Below are positions 43,996-52,948 of a stretch of 64,000 bases of DNA, piece after piece (within the stretch, counting starts at the first letter, position 1; the number at the start of each line of letters is the position of its first letter). A program made the translations under genes and the position numbers. The stretch covers positions 709,193-773,192 of the forward strand of contig NZ_BAABJI010000001.1 in the NCBI RefSeq assembly GCF_039543225.1. The letters are read 5' to 3'. This stretch comes from Mucilaginibacter defluvii (GTDB taxonomy: Bacteria; Bacteroidota; Bacteroidia; Sphingobacteriales; Sphingobacteriaceae). The notes under the pieces were generated by a model. The model had not been told where the DNA came from and ran no database searches. It saw only the letters and a list, made by a program, of their open reading frames with translations.

Positions 43996-44112
43996 AAATT
44001 TATAATTGGTAAACCCTTAGCATGTAAAAGGGTTACATATAAAGATAGGATATGGTTTTATATTATTGGTTTGATATTAAAATATATTTCAATACCTGCT
44101 CATAAATTATTG

Positions 44113-44146
44113 TTGCTCGCACATGATATTAGCTTGCCTTAATTTG
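44113..44146 (+). promoter_or_regulatory. Candidate promoter of the lysine-catabolism operon
   Basis: TTAATTTG at 44139-44146 is close to the -7 consensus TAnnTTTG, and TTG at 44113-44115 may be the -33 element, although the 23-bp spacing is a little long. It lies about 65 bp before the DUF1338 start. Confidence 0.4.
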
Positions 44147-44211
44147 CAGATATTAGCTTTAAATTATAAACCAACCGCCCCTTTTTTAGGGTCGTTTAAT
44201 TATTCAGGATT

Positions 44212-45117
44212 ATGAAATTTGATGAGCATAAACCGTTGGACATAGCGCTTAACGATTTGTTTGAGCGTTACAGCGAAGGCGTGCCCGCCGTTAAGCAGAT
44301 CACCGCCGCGCTGGTGGAGAAAGGCGTGGTTGCCTCGCAGCAGGATATTGTGAACGATCATGTTGCTTTCCGTACGCTGGGGCTGCCGCATTTGGGCATA
44401 GCTTCATTAAGCAAAATATTTTTGCACTATGGCTACACCCAGCGCGACCATTATCACTTTGAAAAAAAGAAACTGGATGCTTATTGGTTCTCCCCACCGG
44501 AGCCTGTTTACCCGCGCATATTTATCAGTGAGTTGCGGGTAGAGGAATTATCACCCGAGGCGCAACAGATCATTAAAAAATATACCGCCGGCATACATAG
44601 CGACCCGGTGGATGCGCTCGACGTGGATAATGGTGCAGAGGTTGGCGCTTTCTTTCAAAAACCTTTATGGGATCGCCCCACCAAGGCTGATTACCTGCGC
44701 TTGCTTGAAGAGAATGAGTATGCCGCCTGGGTAATTTACAACCGCTATTACCTTAATCATTACACCATCAGCGTGCACGCGCTTAAAAACGGCTACAATA
44801 CCATTGAGGATTTCAATACCTTCGTCGAGGGTTTAGGCATCAGGCTGAATACCGAGGGCGGCAAGATCAAGACCAGTCCGGATGGTTTATTAAGCCAAAG
44901 CAGCACCGTTGCCGAAATGAAGGAAGCCCTGTTTGCCGGTGGCGAAACGCTGGCTATAGCAGGCAGCTACGTGGAGTTTGCCGAGCGCCGTCCGTTGCCT
45001 GAATATAAGCACATTCCGGCGGATCAACTTACCGCCGCGCAGCGCCGTGAAGGTTTTGAAACCGGCAATGCTGATAAGATTTTTGAAAGTACATACACCA
45101 GTCAAACCAAAAAATAA
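44212..45117 (+). CDS. hglS: 2-oxoadipate dioxygenase/decarboxylase (DUF1338, HglS-like)
   Basis: A 301-residue cytosolic DUF1338 protein. Characterised members (HglS) turn 2-oxoadipate into D-2-hydroxyglutarate with O2 and Fe(II) in bacterial lysine catabolism. The HVAFR motif gives metal ligand H50 and substrate Arg R54, the same spacing as in HglS; HYTISVH (about 184) and EFAERRPLP (about 261) supply the probable second His and the Glu. It is shorter than the 450-residue Pseudomonas enzymes, as are other Bacteroidota members. Its stop shares one base with the next start (TAATG), so translation is coupled to the aldehyde dehydrogenase. The neighbours strongly support the role. Confidence 0.88.
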   Translation: MKFDEHKPLDIALNDLFERYSEGVPAVKQITAALVEKGVVASQQDIVNDHVAFRTLGLPHLGIASLSKIFLHYGYTQRDHYHFEKKKLDAYWFSPPEPVYPRIFISELRVEELSPEAQQIIKKYTAGIHSDPVDALDVDNGAEVGAFFQKPLWDRPTKADYLRLLEENEYAAWVIYNRYYLNHYTISVHALKNGYNTIEDFNTFVEGLGIRLNTEGGKIKTSPDGLLSQSSTVAEMKEALFAGGETLAIAGSYVEFAERRPLPEYKHIPADQLTAAQRREGFETGNADKIFESTYTSQTKK

Positions 45118-46655
45118 TGGTTGATATACAAAAGATATTAAGCAGATTAAAGATAAATGAGGTTAACCCTGCCTACAGCACCGGCAGTGTTTGGGGCGAA
45201 GTAAACAGTCCAAACGCCCATACCATTTATTCACCGGTTGATGGTAAAGCTATTGGCAAGGTAAATATGGCTATCGGGGATGATTATAATAAAGCCGTCG
45301 ATCAGGCGCAGCAGTCCTTTACTGCCTGGCGTGCCGTACCGGCTCCACGCCGGGGTGAGATCGTTCGCCAGGTGGGCAATGCCCTGCGCGAGGCCAAGGA
45401 TGACCTCGGCGCACTGGTAAGTTACGAAATGGGCAAGAGTCTGCAGGAGGGCTTGGGCGAAGTACAGGAGATGATCGACATCTGCGATTTCGCCGTGGGG
45501 CAAAGCCGCCAGTTGTATGGCCTAACCATGCAATCCGAAAGGCCGTTGCACCGTATGTACGAGCAATATCATCCGTTGGGGGTGGTGGGCATTATATCGG
45601 CCTTTAACTTCCCGGTGGCGGTGTGGAGCTGGAATGCCATGCTGGCCCTGGTTTGCGGCAATACTTGTGTTTGGAAACCGTCCGAAAAAACACCGCTTAC
45701 GGCTGTGGCCTGTCAGCATATCATCAGTAAAGTATTTACGGCGAATGATATTCCCGAGGGCGTTTGCTGCCTCGTTATCGGCGACCGTGAGGTGGGCAGC
45801 CTGATGGCTAATGATCCGCGCGTGGCATTGGTATCGGCAACCGGTTCAACCCGCATGGGCAAGGCTGTGGCAACTGCCGTAGCTGCAAGGCTGGGCAAGG
45901 TATTGCTGGAATTGGGAGGTAACAACGCCATCATCATCACACCGGATGCTAACTTGGAAATGGCCCTTATCGGCACCGTTTTCGGGGCGGTGGGTACTGC
46001 CGGGCAGCGTTGTACCTCAACACGCAGGCTGATTATCCACAGCTCAGTTTATAATGATTTTAAGCAGAAACTGGTAAACGCTTATAAACAGATCAGGATT
46101 GGCAATCCGCTGGATAGTAATAACCACATGGGTCCGCTGATAGATACCGACGCGGTGAAAAATTACCTGGATGCTATTGAAAAATGCAAGGCCGAGGGTG
46201 GCAATTTTGTGGTAGAAGGTGGTGTATTGGAGGGTGAAGGATACGCATCAGGCTGCTATGTTAGGCCCTGCATTGCCGAGGTAGAGAACAGCTACGCCAT
46301 TGTACAGCACGAAACCTTCGCGCCTATTTTATACCTCATTAAATACGATACCCTGGACAAGGCCATCGCCCTGCAAAACGGCGTGCCGCAAGGCTTATCA
46401 TCCGCCATCATGACCAATAATTTGCGTGAGGCCGAGCTGTTCCTTTCCGGCGCGGGCTCGGATTGCGGTATCGCCAATGTGAACATCGGTACCTCAGGTG
46501 CCGAAATTGGCGGTGCGTTCGGTGGCGAAAAGGAAACCGGCGGCGGCCGCGAATCAGGCTCTGATGCTTGGAAAGCGTATATGCGCAGGCAAACCAATAC
46601 CATTAATTATTCAACCCAACTGCCATTGGCGCAAGGTATAAAATTCGATTTTTAG
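45117..46655 (+). CDS. ALDH7-type aldehyde dehydrogenase, probable L-aminoadipate-semialdehyde dehydrogenase
   Basis: A 512-residue NAD(P)-dependent aldehyde dehydrogenase. General-base Glu lies in LELGGNNAII (about 262) and nucleophilic Cys in TAGQRCTSTRRL (about 297). The start (NPAYSTGSVW...NSPNAHTIYSPVDGKAIG) and FGGEKETGGGRESGSDAWKAYMRRQTNTINYS are typical of the ALDH7/antiquitin branch, which oxidises alpha-aminoadipate semialdehyde to 2-aminoadipate. With the DUF1338 enzyme before it and a D-2-hydroxyglutarate dehydrogenase after it (3 bp gap), it forms a lysine degradation module. The aminotransferase that links 2-aminoadipate to 2-oxoadipate is not in the window. Confidence 0.9.
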   Translation: MVDIQKILSRLKINEVNPAYSTGSVWGEVNSPNAHTIYSPVDGKAIGKVNMAIGDDYNKAVDQAQQSFTAWRAVPAPRRGEIVRQVGNALREAKDDLGALVSYEMGKSLQEGLGEVQEMIDICDFAVGQSRQLYGLTMQSERPLHRMYEQYHPLGVVGIISAFNFPVAVWSWNAMLALVCGNTCVWKPSEKTPLTAVACQHIISKVFTANDIPEGVCCLVIGDREVGSLMANDPRVALVSATGSTRMGKAVATAVAARLGKVLLELGGNNAIIITPDANLEMALIGTVFGAVGTAGQRCTSTRRLIIHSSVYNDFKQKLVNAYKQIRIGNPLDSNNHMGPLIDTDAVKNYLDAIEKCKAEGGNFVVEGGVLEGEGYASGCYVRPCIAEVENSYAIVQHETFAPILYLIKYDTLDKAIALQNGVPQGLSSAIMTNNLREAELFLSGAGSDCGIANVNIGTSGAEIGGAFGGEKETGGGRESGSDAWKAYMRRQTNTINYSTQLPLAQGIKFDF

Positions 46656-46658
46656 GGG

Positions 46659-49589
46659 ATGCTCGATCACGGACTTCGGGAACTCAAGGAAGCATTAACA
46701 GGCGAACTACACACGGATGAACTGATGCGTGTACTATACGCCACGGATGCCTCTGCCTATTCCGAAATGCCGCTGGCTGTAGCCATTCCGGAAAACGAGG
46801 CTGATCTGAAAAAACTGATCGCCTTTGCCAATACGTACAAAACCTCGCTGATACCCCGCACGGCCGGTACCTCATTAGCCGGCCAGGTAGTAGGCAAGGG
46901 CGTGGTAGTTGATGTATCCAAATATTTTACGGAGATCATTGAAGTAAACACCGCCGAAAAATGGGTGCGTGTGCAGCCCGGCGTGGTGCGTGATGAATTG
47001 AACCGCTACCTGCGTCCGTACGGTTTGTACTTCGGCCCTGAAACTTCAACCGCCAACCGCGCCATGATCGGAGGTATGGTAGGTAACAATGCCTGCGGCT
47101 CCAATTCGCTGGTGTACGGTAGTACGCGAGATCATACGCTGGAGGTTAAAGCCTTGTTAAGCGATGGCAGCGAAGCGGTTTTCAGGCCGATGAATTTTGA
47201 TGAATTCATTGCCGCGGGTGAGGGCGACACGCTCGAAGCATCGCTATACCGAACCATCAGGCAGCAGCTCGGCGACTGGGAAACACAGCAGGAGATTCGG
47301 CGTGAATTTCCTAAAGAAAGCGTTAACCGCCGCAACACCGGTTACGCTGTTGATGTGCTGGTGAACAGTAACCCTTTTACCGCCGGTGGCGGGGATTTTA
47401 ATTTTTGTAAGCTGCTATGTGGCTCGGAAGGTACGCTGGCTTTTATCACCGAGATCAAACTGAACCTGGAAGAACTGCCCCCGCAAATAACCGGACTGCT
47501 TTGCGTGCACTGCCCCTCGGTGGATGCGGCTTTACATGCTAATATTATCGCCCTTAACTATCAGCCGCGTTCATGCGAGCTGATCGATCATTATATCCTG
47601 GATTGCACGCTCGATAATCCATCGCAGGCGCTTAATCGGTTTTTTGTGCAGGGCAGCCCCAAAGCTATTTTGGTGGTGGAGCTATCGGCAAAAAGTGATG
47701 ATGAGTTGATTGCCATTGCCGCACGGCTTGAGGATGAATTAAGGCAGGGTGGTTTGGGTTATCATTTTCCGTTGCTTACGGGTAAACAGCAAAACGCGGT
47801 ATGGTCATTACGCAAGGCTGGCCTTGGCTTACTGAGCAATTTGCCCGGCGACGAAAAGGCCGTGGCCGTTATTGAAGATACCGCCGTTGATGCCCTTGAT
47901 CTGCCCGCTTACATAGCGGAGTTTAACCAAATATTAGCGAAGCATGGTCTCTACAGCGTGTATTATGCCCACGCCGGTTCGGGTGAGTTGCATTTGCGGC
48001 CGATGTTGAATTTAAAAACCGCCGATGGTGTAAAAAAATTTCGCATCATAGCGCAGGAAATAGCCGGACTGGTTAAAAAATACCGCGGCTCGCTAAGCGG
48101 CGAGCACGGCGACGGGCGGCTTCGCGGTGAGTTCATCCCGCAGATGATAGGGGAGAAGAACTACCGCCTGTTGCAAGCCATCAAGCAAACCTGGGATCCG
48201 CAAGGAATATTCAACCCAGGCAAAATAACAGGCACGCCGCCAATGGATGAGCACTTGCGCTATACACCCGGACAGCAGGTGCCGGAGATCAAGACCGTAT
48301 TCCGCTTTCGCGGGCAAAATATTTTACAACATGCCGAGCAATGTAACGGCTCTGGCGATTGCCGTAAATCGGCGCAGGCGGGCGGCACCATGTGCCCATC
48401 GTACATGGCTACCCGTAACGAGCAGGATACCACGCGTGCCCGTGCCAACACGTTGCGCCATTATCTCACTAATTCCGAAAAACTGAACCGGTTTGACCAT
48501 CCTGAAATAAAGGAGGTGATGGATCTGTGCCTGAGCTGTAAAGGCTGCCGGTCGGAGTGCCCATCCAGCGTGGATATGGCTAAGCTGAAAGCTGAGTTTC
48601 TGCAGCATTATTATGATGCCAATGGCACCCCTATGCAGGCGAAACTGATAGCCGCGCTGCCAAAACTCAATAAACTGGGTATGGCCTGGCCGGGACTGTA
48701 TAATTTTTTTACGGCTGATAACGCTATCGGTAATGCGCTTAAAAAAAGTCTTGGTTTTTCCGCTAAACGTAACCTGCCGAAGTTGGCCCCACAAACCTTG
48801 AGGCAGTGGTATAAAAAGCAAGTTGATAAAAAGCAGCAGGGCAAACGTGTATACTTATTTTGCGATGAGTTTACCAATTATAATGATGTAAACATTGGCC
48901 AAAAGGCGATTAAACTGCTAAAAGCGCTGGGCTATAATGTAATTATTCCGCAGCACCTGGAAAGCGCGCGTACCATGCTCTCCAAAGGTTTATTAAGGCA
49001 GGCCAAAGCGGTGGCTGAAAAAAATGTAGAGCTGTTAGCTCCGCTGATAAGTGAGGATACGCCCTTGATCGGCATCGAACCATCAGCTATCCTGAGCTTT
49101 CGGGACGAATACCCTGACCTGGTGCGCGAAGAATTACTGCCACAGGCGCAGCAACTGGCTCAACATGCTTTGTTGTTTGAAGAATTTATCGCCCGTGAAG
49201 CAAGAAGTGGCAACATTACCAGTGATCAATTCACTACCGAACACCGGCAGATATTGCTCCATGGGCATTGCCAGCAAAAGGCCTGGAATGTGCAATCGGC
49301 ATCGCAAACGGCGTTGAGCTTGCCTGCTAATTACCAGGTAGAGGTTATCCCTTCGGGTTGTTGTGGTATGGCGGGTTCATTTGGTTATGAGGATAAGCAT
49401 TACGATGTTTCTATGCGTATTGGCGAATTGGTTTTATTTCCTGCGGTTCGTAATGCGGAAGCGGGCTGCATTATAGCCGCGCCGGGCACCAGTTGCCGCC
49501 ACCAGATAAAAGATGGTACGGCGGTGACAGCACAGCATCCGGCGGAAATATTATGGGATGCGTTGGTCAAGACTGATGCCGTTAACTAA
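46659..49589 (+). CDS. FAD/Fe-S D-2-hydroxyglutarate dehydrogenase (YdiJ-like)
   Basis: A 976-residue flavo-iron-sulfur enzyme. The N-terminal FAD_binding_4 domain has PRTAGTSLAGQVVG and GGMVGNNACGSNSLVYGSTRDH; the FAD-oxidase C domain ends near FNPGKI (about 524). Then come ferredoxin-like Cys clusters (CNGSGDCRKS...MCPS, about 564-584; CLSCKGCRSECPSS, about 626-639) and a CCG-type domain with HGHCQQKAW and SGCCGMAGSFGYE. This is the build of YdiJ-type D-2-hydroxyglutarate dehydrogenases, which pass electrons to the respiratory chain and give 2-oxoglutarate. Its place just after HglS supports this over glycolate or lactate oxidation. Confidence 0.9.
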   Translation: MLDHGLRELKEALTGELHTDELMRVLYATDASAYSEMPLAVAIPENEADLKKLIAFANTYKTSLIPRTAGTSLAGQVVGKGVVVDVSKYFTEIIEVNTAEKWVRVQPGVVRDELNRYLRPYGLYFGPETSTANRAMIGGMVGNNACGSNSLVYGSTRDHTLEVKALLSDGSEAVFRPMNFDEFIAAGEGDTLEASLYRTIRQQLGDWETQQEIRREFPKESVNRRNTGYAVDVLVNSNPFTAGGGDFNFCKLLCGSEGTLAFITEIKLNLEELPPQITGLLCVHCPSVDAALHANIIALNYQPRSCELIDHYILDCTLDNPSQALNRFFVQGSPKAILVVELSAKSDDELIAIAARLEDELRQGGLGYHFPLLTGKQQNAVWSLRKAGLGLLSNLPGDEKAVAVIEDTAVDALDLPAYIAEFNQILAKHGLYSVYYAHAGSGELHLRPMLNLKTADGVKKFRIIAQEIAGLVKKYRGSLSGEHGDGRLRGEFIPQMIGEKNYRLLQAIKQTWDPQGIFNPGKITGTPPMDEHLRYTPGQQVPEIKTVFRFRGQNILQHAEQCNGSGDCRKSAQAGGTMCPSYMATRNEQDTTRARANTLRHYLTNSEKLNRFDHPEIKEVMDLCLSCKGCRSECPSSVDMAKLKAEFLQHYYDANGTPMQAKLIAALPKLNKLGMAWPGLYNFFTADNAIGNALKKSLGFSAKRNLPKLAPQTLRQWYKKQVDKKQQGKRVYLFCDEFTNYNDVNIGQKAIKLLKALGYNVIIPQHLESARTMLSKGLLRQAKAVAEKNVELLAPLISEDTPLIGIEPSAILSFRDEYPDLVREELLPQAQQLAQHALLFEEFIAREARSGNITSDQFTTEHRQILLHGHCQQKAWNVQSASQTALSLPANYQVEVIPSGCCGMAGSFGYEDKHYDVSMRIGELVLFPAVRNAEAGCIIAAPGTSCRHQIKDGTAVTAQHPAEILWDALVKTDAVN

Positions 49590-49620
49590 AACTTAATATA
49601 AAATTTGTTTATCAAGAATG

Positions 49621-49649
49621 AATTATGTTTAGTTTTGCTAAACATAATT
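49621..49649. promoter_or_regulatory. Palindromic operator before the phosphonatase-like gene
   Basis: Perfect 12-bp arms AATTATGTTTAG and CTAAACATAATT around a 5-nt centre, ending 4 bp before the ATG at 49654. A protein bound here could block transcription or initiation. The core GTTTAG/CTAAAC recurs before the MFS gene and, as a variant, before susC of the same locus. Confidence 0.75.
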
Positions 49650-49653
49650 TACA

Positions 49654-50328
49654 ATGGCTACTATTATAAAAATGGTTGTTTTCGATATGGCCGGAACAAC
49701 TATAAACGAGGAAAATATTGTTTACAAAACGCTTCATCAAGCCATAAACACAGCCGGATATAAGGTTTCCTTAAATAATGTATTAGCTGTAGGCGCAGGT
49801 ATGGAAAAGCTGCAGGCAATCAAGAGCATATTACAAACTTATCTTGGCGTAAATGATGACCTGATAGCTGACAGCATATTTCAGGATTTTTCAAAGCGGC
49901 TGGATGAAGCTTATAGCAGTAGCAGCATGTCGCCGCAGCCCGGCGCGTTGGCTACATTTCAAGCGTTGCATAATAAGGGAATTTTGGTGATATTAAATAC
50001 TGGCTATAGCGGTAGCGTAGCACGAAATATAATAGAGAAGTTAGGCTGGCAGGAGGGGTTGGAGTTTGACAGGTTGATAACCGCCAGCGATGTAAAAGGT
50101 GGCCGCCCCGCGCCGGATATGATTAACCTGGCAGCCCAAATGTACAGCATCAACACAGCGGAAATAGTTAAAATTGGCGATTCGGTAATTGATATTCAGG
50201 AAGGTAAAAACGCGGGCTGCGCCATGAGTATCGGTATTACCACCGGGGCGCATACGGTTGAACAACTGCAATCGGCACAGCCGGATCATATCATTAATAA
50301 CCTGCTGGAGTTGCTGCCGCTGGTTTAA
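49654..50328 (+). CDS. Phosphonatase-like HAD hydrolase
   Basis: A 224-residue cytosolic HAD enzyme of the PhnX-like group (TIGR03351 type). The first motif is D11-M-A-G-T-T, with Ala in place of the second Asp, as in phosphonoacetaldehyde hydrolase. The cap shows GAGMEKLQAI: K52 falls where PhnX has its Schiff-base Lys, whereas the PhnX Met and His near it are replaced by Ala48 and Ala55. Other motifs: NTGYSG (II), GGRPAPDM (III), KIGDSVIDIQEGKNAG (IV). It should cleave a C-P bond in an aldehyde phosphonate related to, but maybe different from, phosphonoacetaldehyde. It is convergent with the FAD oxidoreductase gene. Confidence 0.87.
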   Translation: MATIIKMVVFDMAGTTINEENIVYKTLHQAINTAGYKVSLNNVLAVGAGMEKLQAIKSILQTYLGVNDDLIADSIFQDFSKRLDEAYSSSSMSPQPGALATFQALHNKGILVILNTGYSGSVARNIIEKLGWQEGLEFDRLITASDVKGGRPAPDMINLAAQMYSINTAEIVKIGDSVIDIQEGKNAGCAMSIGITTGAHTVEQLQSAQPDHIINNLLELLPLV

Positions 50329-50346
50329 TAATAACATAGTAAACAG

Positions 50347-50381
50347 AAGCGGGACTTGCATCATTTGCAAGCCCCGCTTTT
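50347..50381. terminator. Bidirectional terminator
   Basis: Arms AAGCGGG-A-CTTGCA and TGCAAG-C-CCCGCTT type with a short loop and TTTTG after it, between the convergent HAD and FAD-oxidoreductase genes. Confidence 0.8.
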
Positions 50382-50402
50382 GCGTATAGCTGGTAATATA
50401 AT

Positions 50403-51530
50403 TTACTGCCTTGCGGCGATCAGTTGCTCGCAAAGCCCGAATGATAGCGTCATGCCGTTACCACCCAGGCCGTTAATGATGGTTACGCCCGGTTCGGGTT
50501 CCAGCACTAGTTCGGTTTGGCCGTTGGTAAGTTTAGGGTAGATGCCGTTCCAGGTTTGTACCACCTGGTTGTTTTTAAAGCGGGTAAAGGTGGCCAGGTA
50601 ATCCAGTATCATGCGGTTGATGAATTCCTTGTCGAACGGATCGTGCGCCAACGCATACTCATGCGAATCGCCTACGGTAAGTTCGCCTAAATGATTTTGT
50701 GACACCATTACGTGAATACCCCATTTCAGGTATTCGGCATATTGATCCTCATAGCGGGCTTTCAATGCCGGTAATGATGGGGCGGCGCCAAAACCGGGGT
50801 AGTGGATCATGGAGAGGCTGCCGCAAAGCGACGGGCCAATGCGTAACCCATCAGGCTGTGCGGCAAGGCGCATCATTTGCAGTTTGCATTTGGTGAGCGG
50901 TGCCTCGGCAAACAGTTCAGGGTAAAGGGTTTCAAATTCGGCACCGCCGCAAACAAATACTTCATCGGCCTGCCAGGTGCGGCTGCCGCTGCGTACTTCG
51001 GTGTCATTTATCGCACTGATAGCGGTGTTCCAGTAAAAAGTTACGCCATGTTTTTCGGCCAGGTAGGCGGCAACCTGCCCGATGGCGGCACGGGCTTCCA
51101 CAATCATTTCGGTACCACTCCATAACGCGCCCATTAATCCATCCGGGTTTACCGCGGGCGATTTGGCAAAGGCCTCCGCAGGTGATAGCAGGGCGCAATC
51201 GCGTACCGATTTGTTCAGATCGGCATATTCGGTCATTACCTGCAGTTCGTCATCATGGTAGGCCAGGTGGAGCGAGCCCACCTCATCATGCCAAATGCCG
51301 GCTTCGGTGGCTACCTGCTTCCAGATGCCGCGCGACAGCATGGCGCGTTCAAACAAGGTTCCGTTAGGCTGCCCTATAGGCCATATCATCCCGAAGTTGC
51401 GTATGGATGCGCCAACCGCGCGTTCGTTACGCTCAAATACGGTAACCTTATAGCCGCGTGTGGCCAGCGCACGGGCGGTAGCCAGGCCAACAATACCCGC
51501 GCCTATAACTATGGCTGATCTGTTATTCAT
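50403..51530 (-). CDS. FAD-dependent oxidoreductase of the phosphonate-associated type (TIGR03364-like)
   Basis: A 375-residue DAO-family flavoenzyme with N-terminal dinucleotide-binding motif VIGAGIVGLATARALATRG (about 7-25) and VFERNERAVGASIRNFGMIWPIGQ just after it. The RNFGM..P.GQ run and the C-terminal NGLGGNGMTLSFG fit the family that travels with phosphonatase-like hydrolases and is proposed to oxidise aminophosphonates to the aldehyde. That is the very substrate type the HAD enzyme needs. Its start lies 2 bp after the MFS permease stop, so both are in one operon. The exact amine substrate is unknown. Confidence 0.85.
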   Translation of the reverse strand: MNNRSAIVIGAGIVGLATARALATRGYKVTVFERNERAVGASIRNFGMIWPIGQPNGTLFERAMLSRGIWKQVATEAGIWHDEVGSLHLAYHDDELQVMTEYADLNKSVRDCALLSPAEAFAKSPAVNPDGLMGALWSGTEMIVEARAAIGQVAAYLAEKHGVTFYWNTAISAINDTEVRSGSRTWQADEVFVCGGAEFETLYPELFAEAPLTKCKLQMMRLAAQPDGLRIGPSLCGSLSMIHYPGFGAAPSLPALKARYEDQYAEYLKWGIHVMVSQNHLGELTVGDSHEYALAHDPFDKEFINRMILDYLATFTRFKNNQVVQTWNGIYPKLTNGQTELVLEPEPGVTIINGLGGNGMTLSFGLCEQLIAARQ

Positions 51531-51532
51531 TT

Positions 51533-52876
51533 TTATACTGCTGATAAATTCAATGTTTTGTTTTGCATTCGCGACCTGCGAGCGCTTTGTAAAAAGTAGA
51601 TGAGCGAAAGCGTGCCCGCGATGCCGCCGGTAATGGCCAGGATAAGCAAAGCATCCTTAAAAAAAACATCCCAGCTTGCGCTGGGGTTGCCCAGCTCCTT
51701 CACCAGCAATACGCTAACGCTGCCCAGGTAGCCAATGGCATCGGCAATGTACATTACAAAGCCAACGTTACTCTTGTAGTTAAAGGAGGCAATCATCCGC
51801 TCAAAAAATATGGCATTGTAGGGCACGTAACCGGCGTAAAGGCCCAGTCCGGCAAGCGTCATCCAGGTAACAGTGCTGATGGTACCGGCATTAAACAGCA
51901 GGGTTGATATACCGGCAAGCAGGCATCCGCAGATAATAAAAACGTGGATAATGCCAAAGGCTTTCAGGTTATCCTTCACTAAAATTAGCAGACTAATACC
52001 TGCCAATACAGCAATGGATATAACCGAATCGATATTGGTATAAATGCTGTTGCTGGTAATACCGAGGCCATGCCAAATCTCCACCTCAAAATTATCACGA
52101 ATATCGCGTATCACGGTAAGCATAACATACACTGCTACGGTGAGGATGATGCCAGGAAAAAAACGGAGCAAAAAAGCGCGGCGTTCGGCAGCGTTCATAG
52201 GGGTGCGCTCGGTACGTAGTAGTTTGTCCTGCTCGGTAGGTGGGGGCATTATCTCTAAAAACAGTACAAATAATATTAGGGGTATGGCAAATAAAGCCCC
52301 GGTTAAAAAGGGCATATAATATTCGTTTACATCAAAATTGCTGATGAGCGTGCGCCCGGCGGTTTTAACAAATCCGGAGGCGAATATCAGGCTGATGGAT
52401 AATACCGCCGCCATAAACTCGGTAGCCTTACGCCCTTCCAGGTACCCGAATACCAGCCCCCAAATCATCCCCAGCGGGAAGCCGTTAACAAACAAAAATA
52501 TAATATTATAGGGCGCGGGTACCAGCGCAAAGCCTAACAACGCCAGCCATGAAATGCCGATCAATATCAGTATGCTTTTTCCGCGGTTGAGTGCCTTTAC
52601 CTCGGCTATAAAGCGGATGCCGTAAAATTTGCTCAGGGTGTAACCTAAAACCTGTGCGATAACAAGCCAGGCCTTATAACTTACTTGCATAAACTCAACA
52701 CCCGGGTAAGTACCTGCCGCGAAGGCTTTGCGAAAAGCATACATGCAGGTGTAAGCCCCAAAGGCGGATATGGCGGCAAGTACCGAAATTACTCCGTAAG
52801 GCAATGTCCCTAACCGTTTTTGGAGGCGATGCTTTAAATGGTTGGTTGCATTAGGTATATTTTTGGTATGGGGCAT
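51533..52876 (-). CDS. MFS permease (DUF5690-like), probable phosphonate or organophosphate importer
   Basis: A membrane protein of about 447 residues and roughly 12 helices. The frame extends to a TTG at 52885, but the ATG at 52876 is the better start. The first helix segment (SAFGAYTCMYAFRKAFAAGTY) resembles the YxxRK signature of the organophosphate:phosphate antiporters (GlpT/UhpT). Such a carrier would bring a phosphonate through the inner membrane, perhaps in exchange for phosphate. It is the first gene of the operon that also makes the FAD oxidoreductase; the palindromic operator abuts its start codon. Confidence 0.8.
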   Translation of the reverse strand: MPHTKNIPNATNHLKHRLQKRLGTLPYGVISVLAAISAFGAYTCMYAFRKAFAAGTYPGVEFMQVSYKAWLVIAQVLGYTLSKFYGIRFIAEVKALNRGKSILILIGISWLALLGFALVPAPYNIIFLFVNGFPLGMIWGLVFGYLEGRKATEFMAAVLSISLIFASGFVKTAGRTLISNFDVNEYYMPFLTGALFAIPLILFVLFLEIMPPPTEQDKLLRTERTPMNAAERRAFLLRFFPGIILTVAVYVMLTVIRDIRDNFEVEIWHGLGITSNSIYTNIDSVISIAVLAGISLLILVKDNLKAFGIIHVFIICGCLLAGISTLLFNAGTISTVTWMTLAGLGLYAGYVPYNAIFFERMIASFNYKSNVGFVMYIADAIGYLGSVSVLLVKELGNPSASWDVFFKDALLILAITGGIAGTLSLIYFLQSARRSRMQNKTLNLSAV

Positions 52877-52918
52877 GCTAAACAATTATAGTTTAGCAAT
52901 AATAAACTTTGTTTATTA
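52877..52918. promoter_or_regulatory. Double palindromic operator before the MFS gene
   Basis: GCTAAAC-7 bp-GTTTAGC at 52877-52897, immediately followed by TAATAAAC-3 bp-GTTTATTA at 52900-52918. Both abut the start of the MFS gene (minus strand). The first shares the CTAAAC/GTTTAG half-sites with the operator at 49621, in inverted order; AATAAAC also recurs near the susC promoter. Confidence 0.7.
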
Positions 52919-52948
52919 AAAATAAACAAAACCAACGTTAAGTTATCT

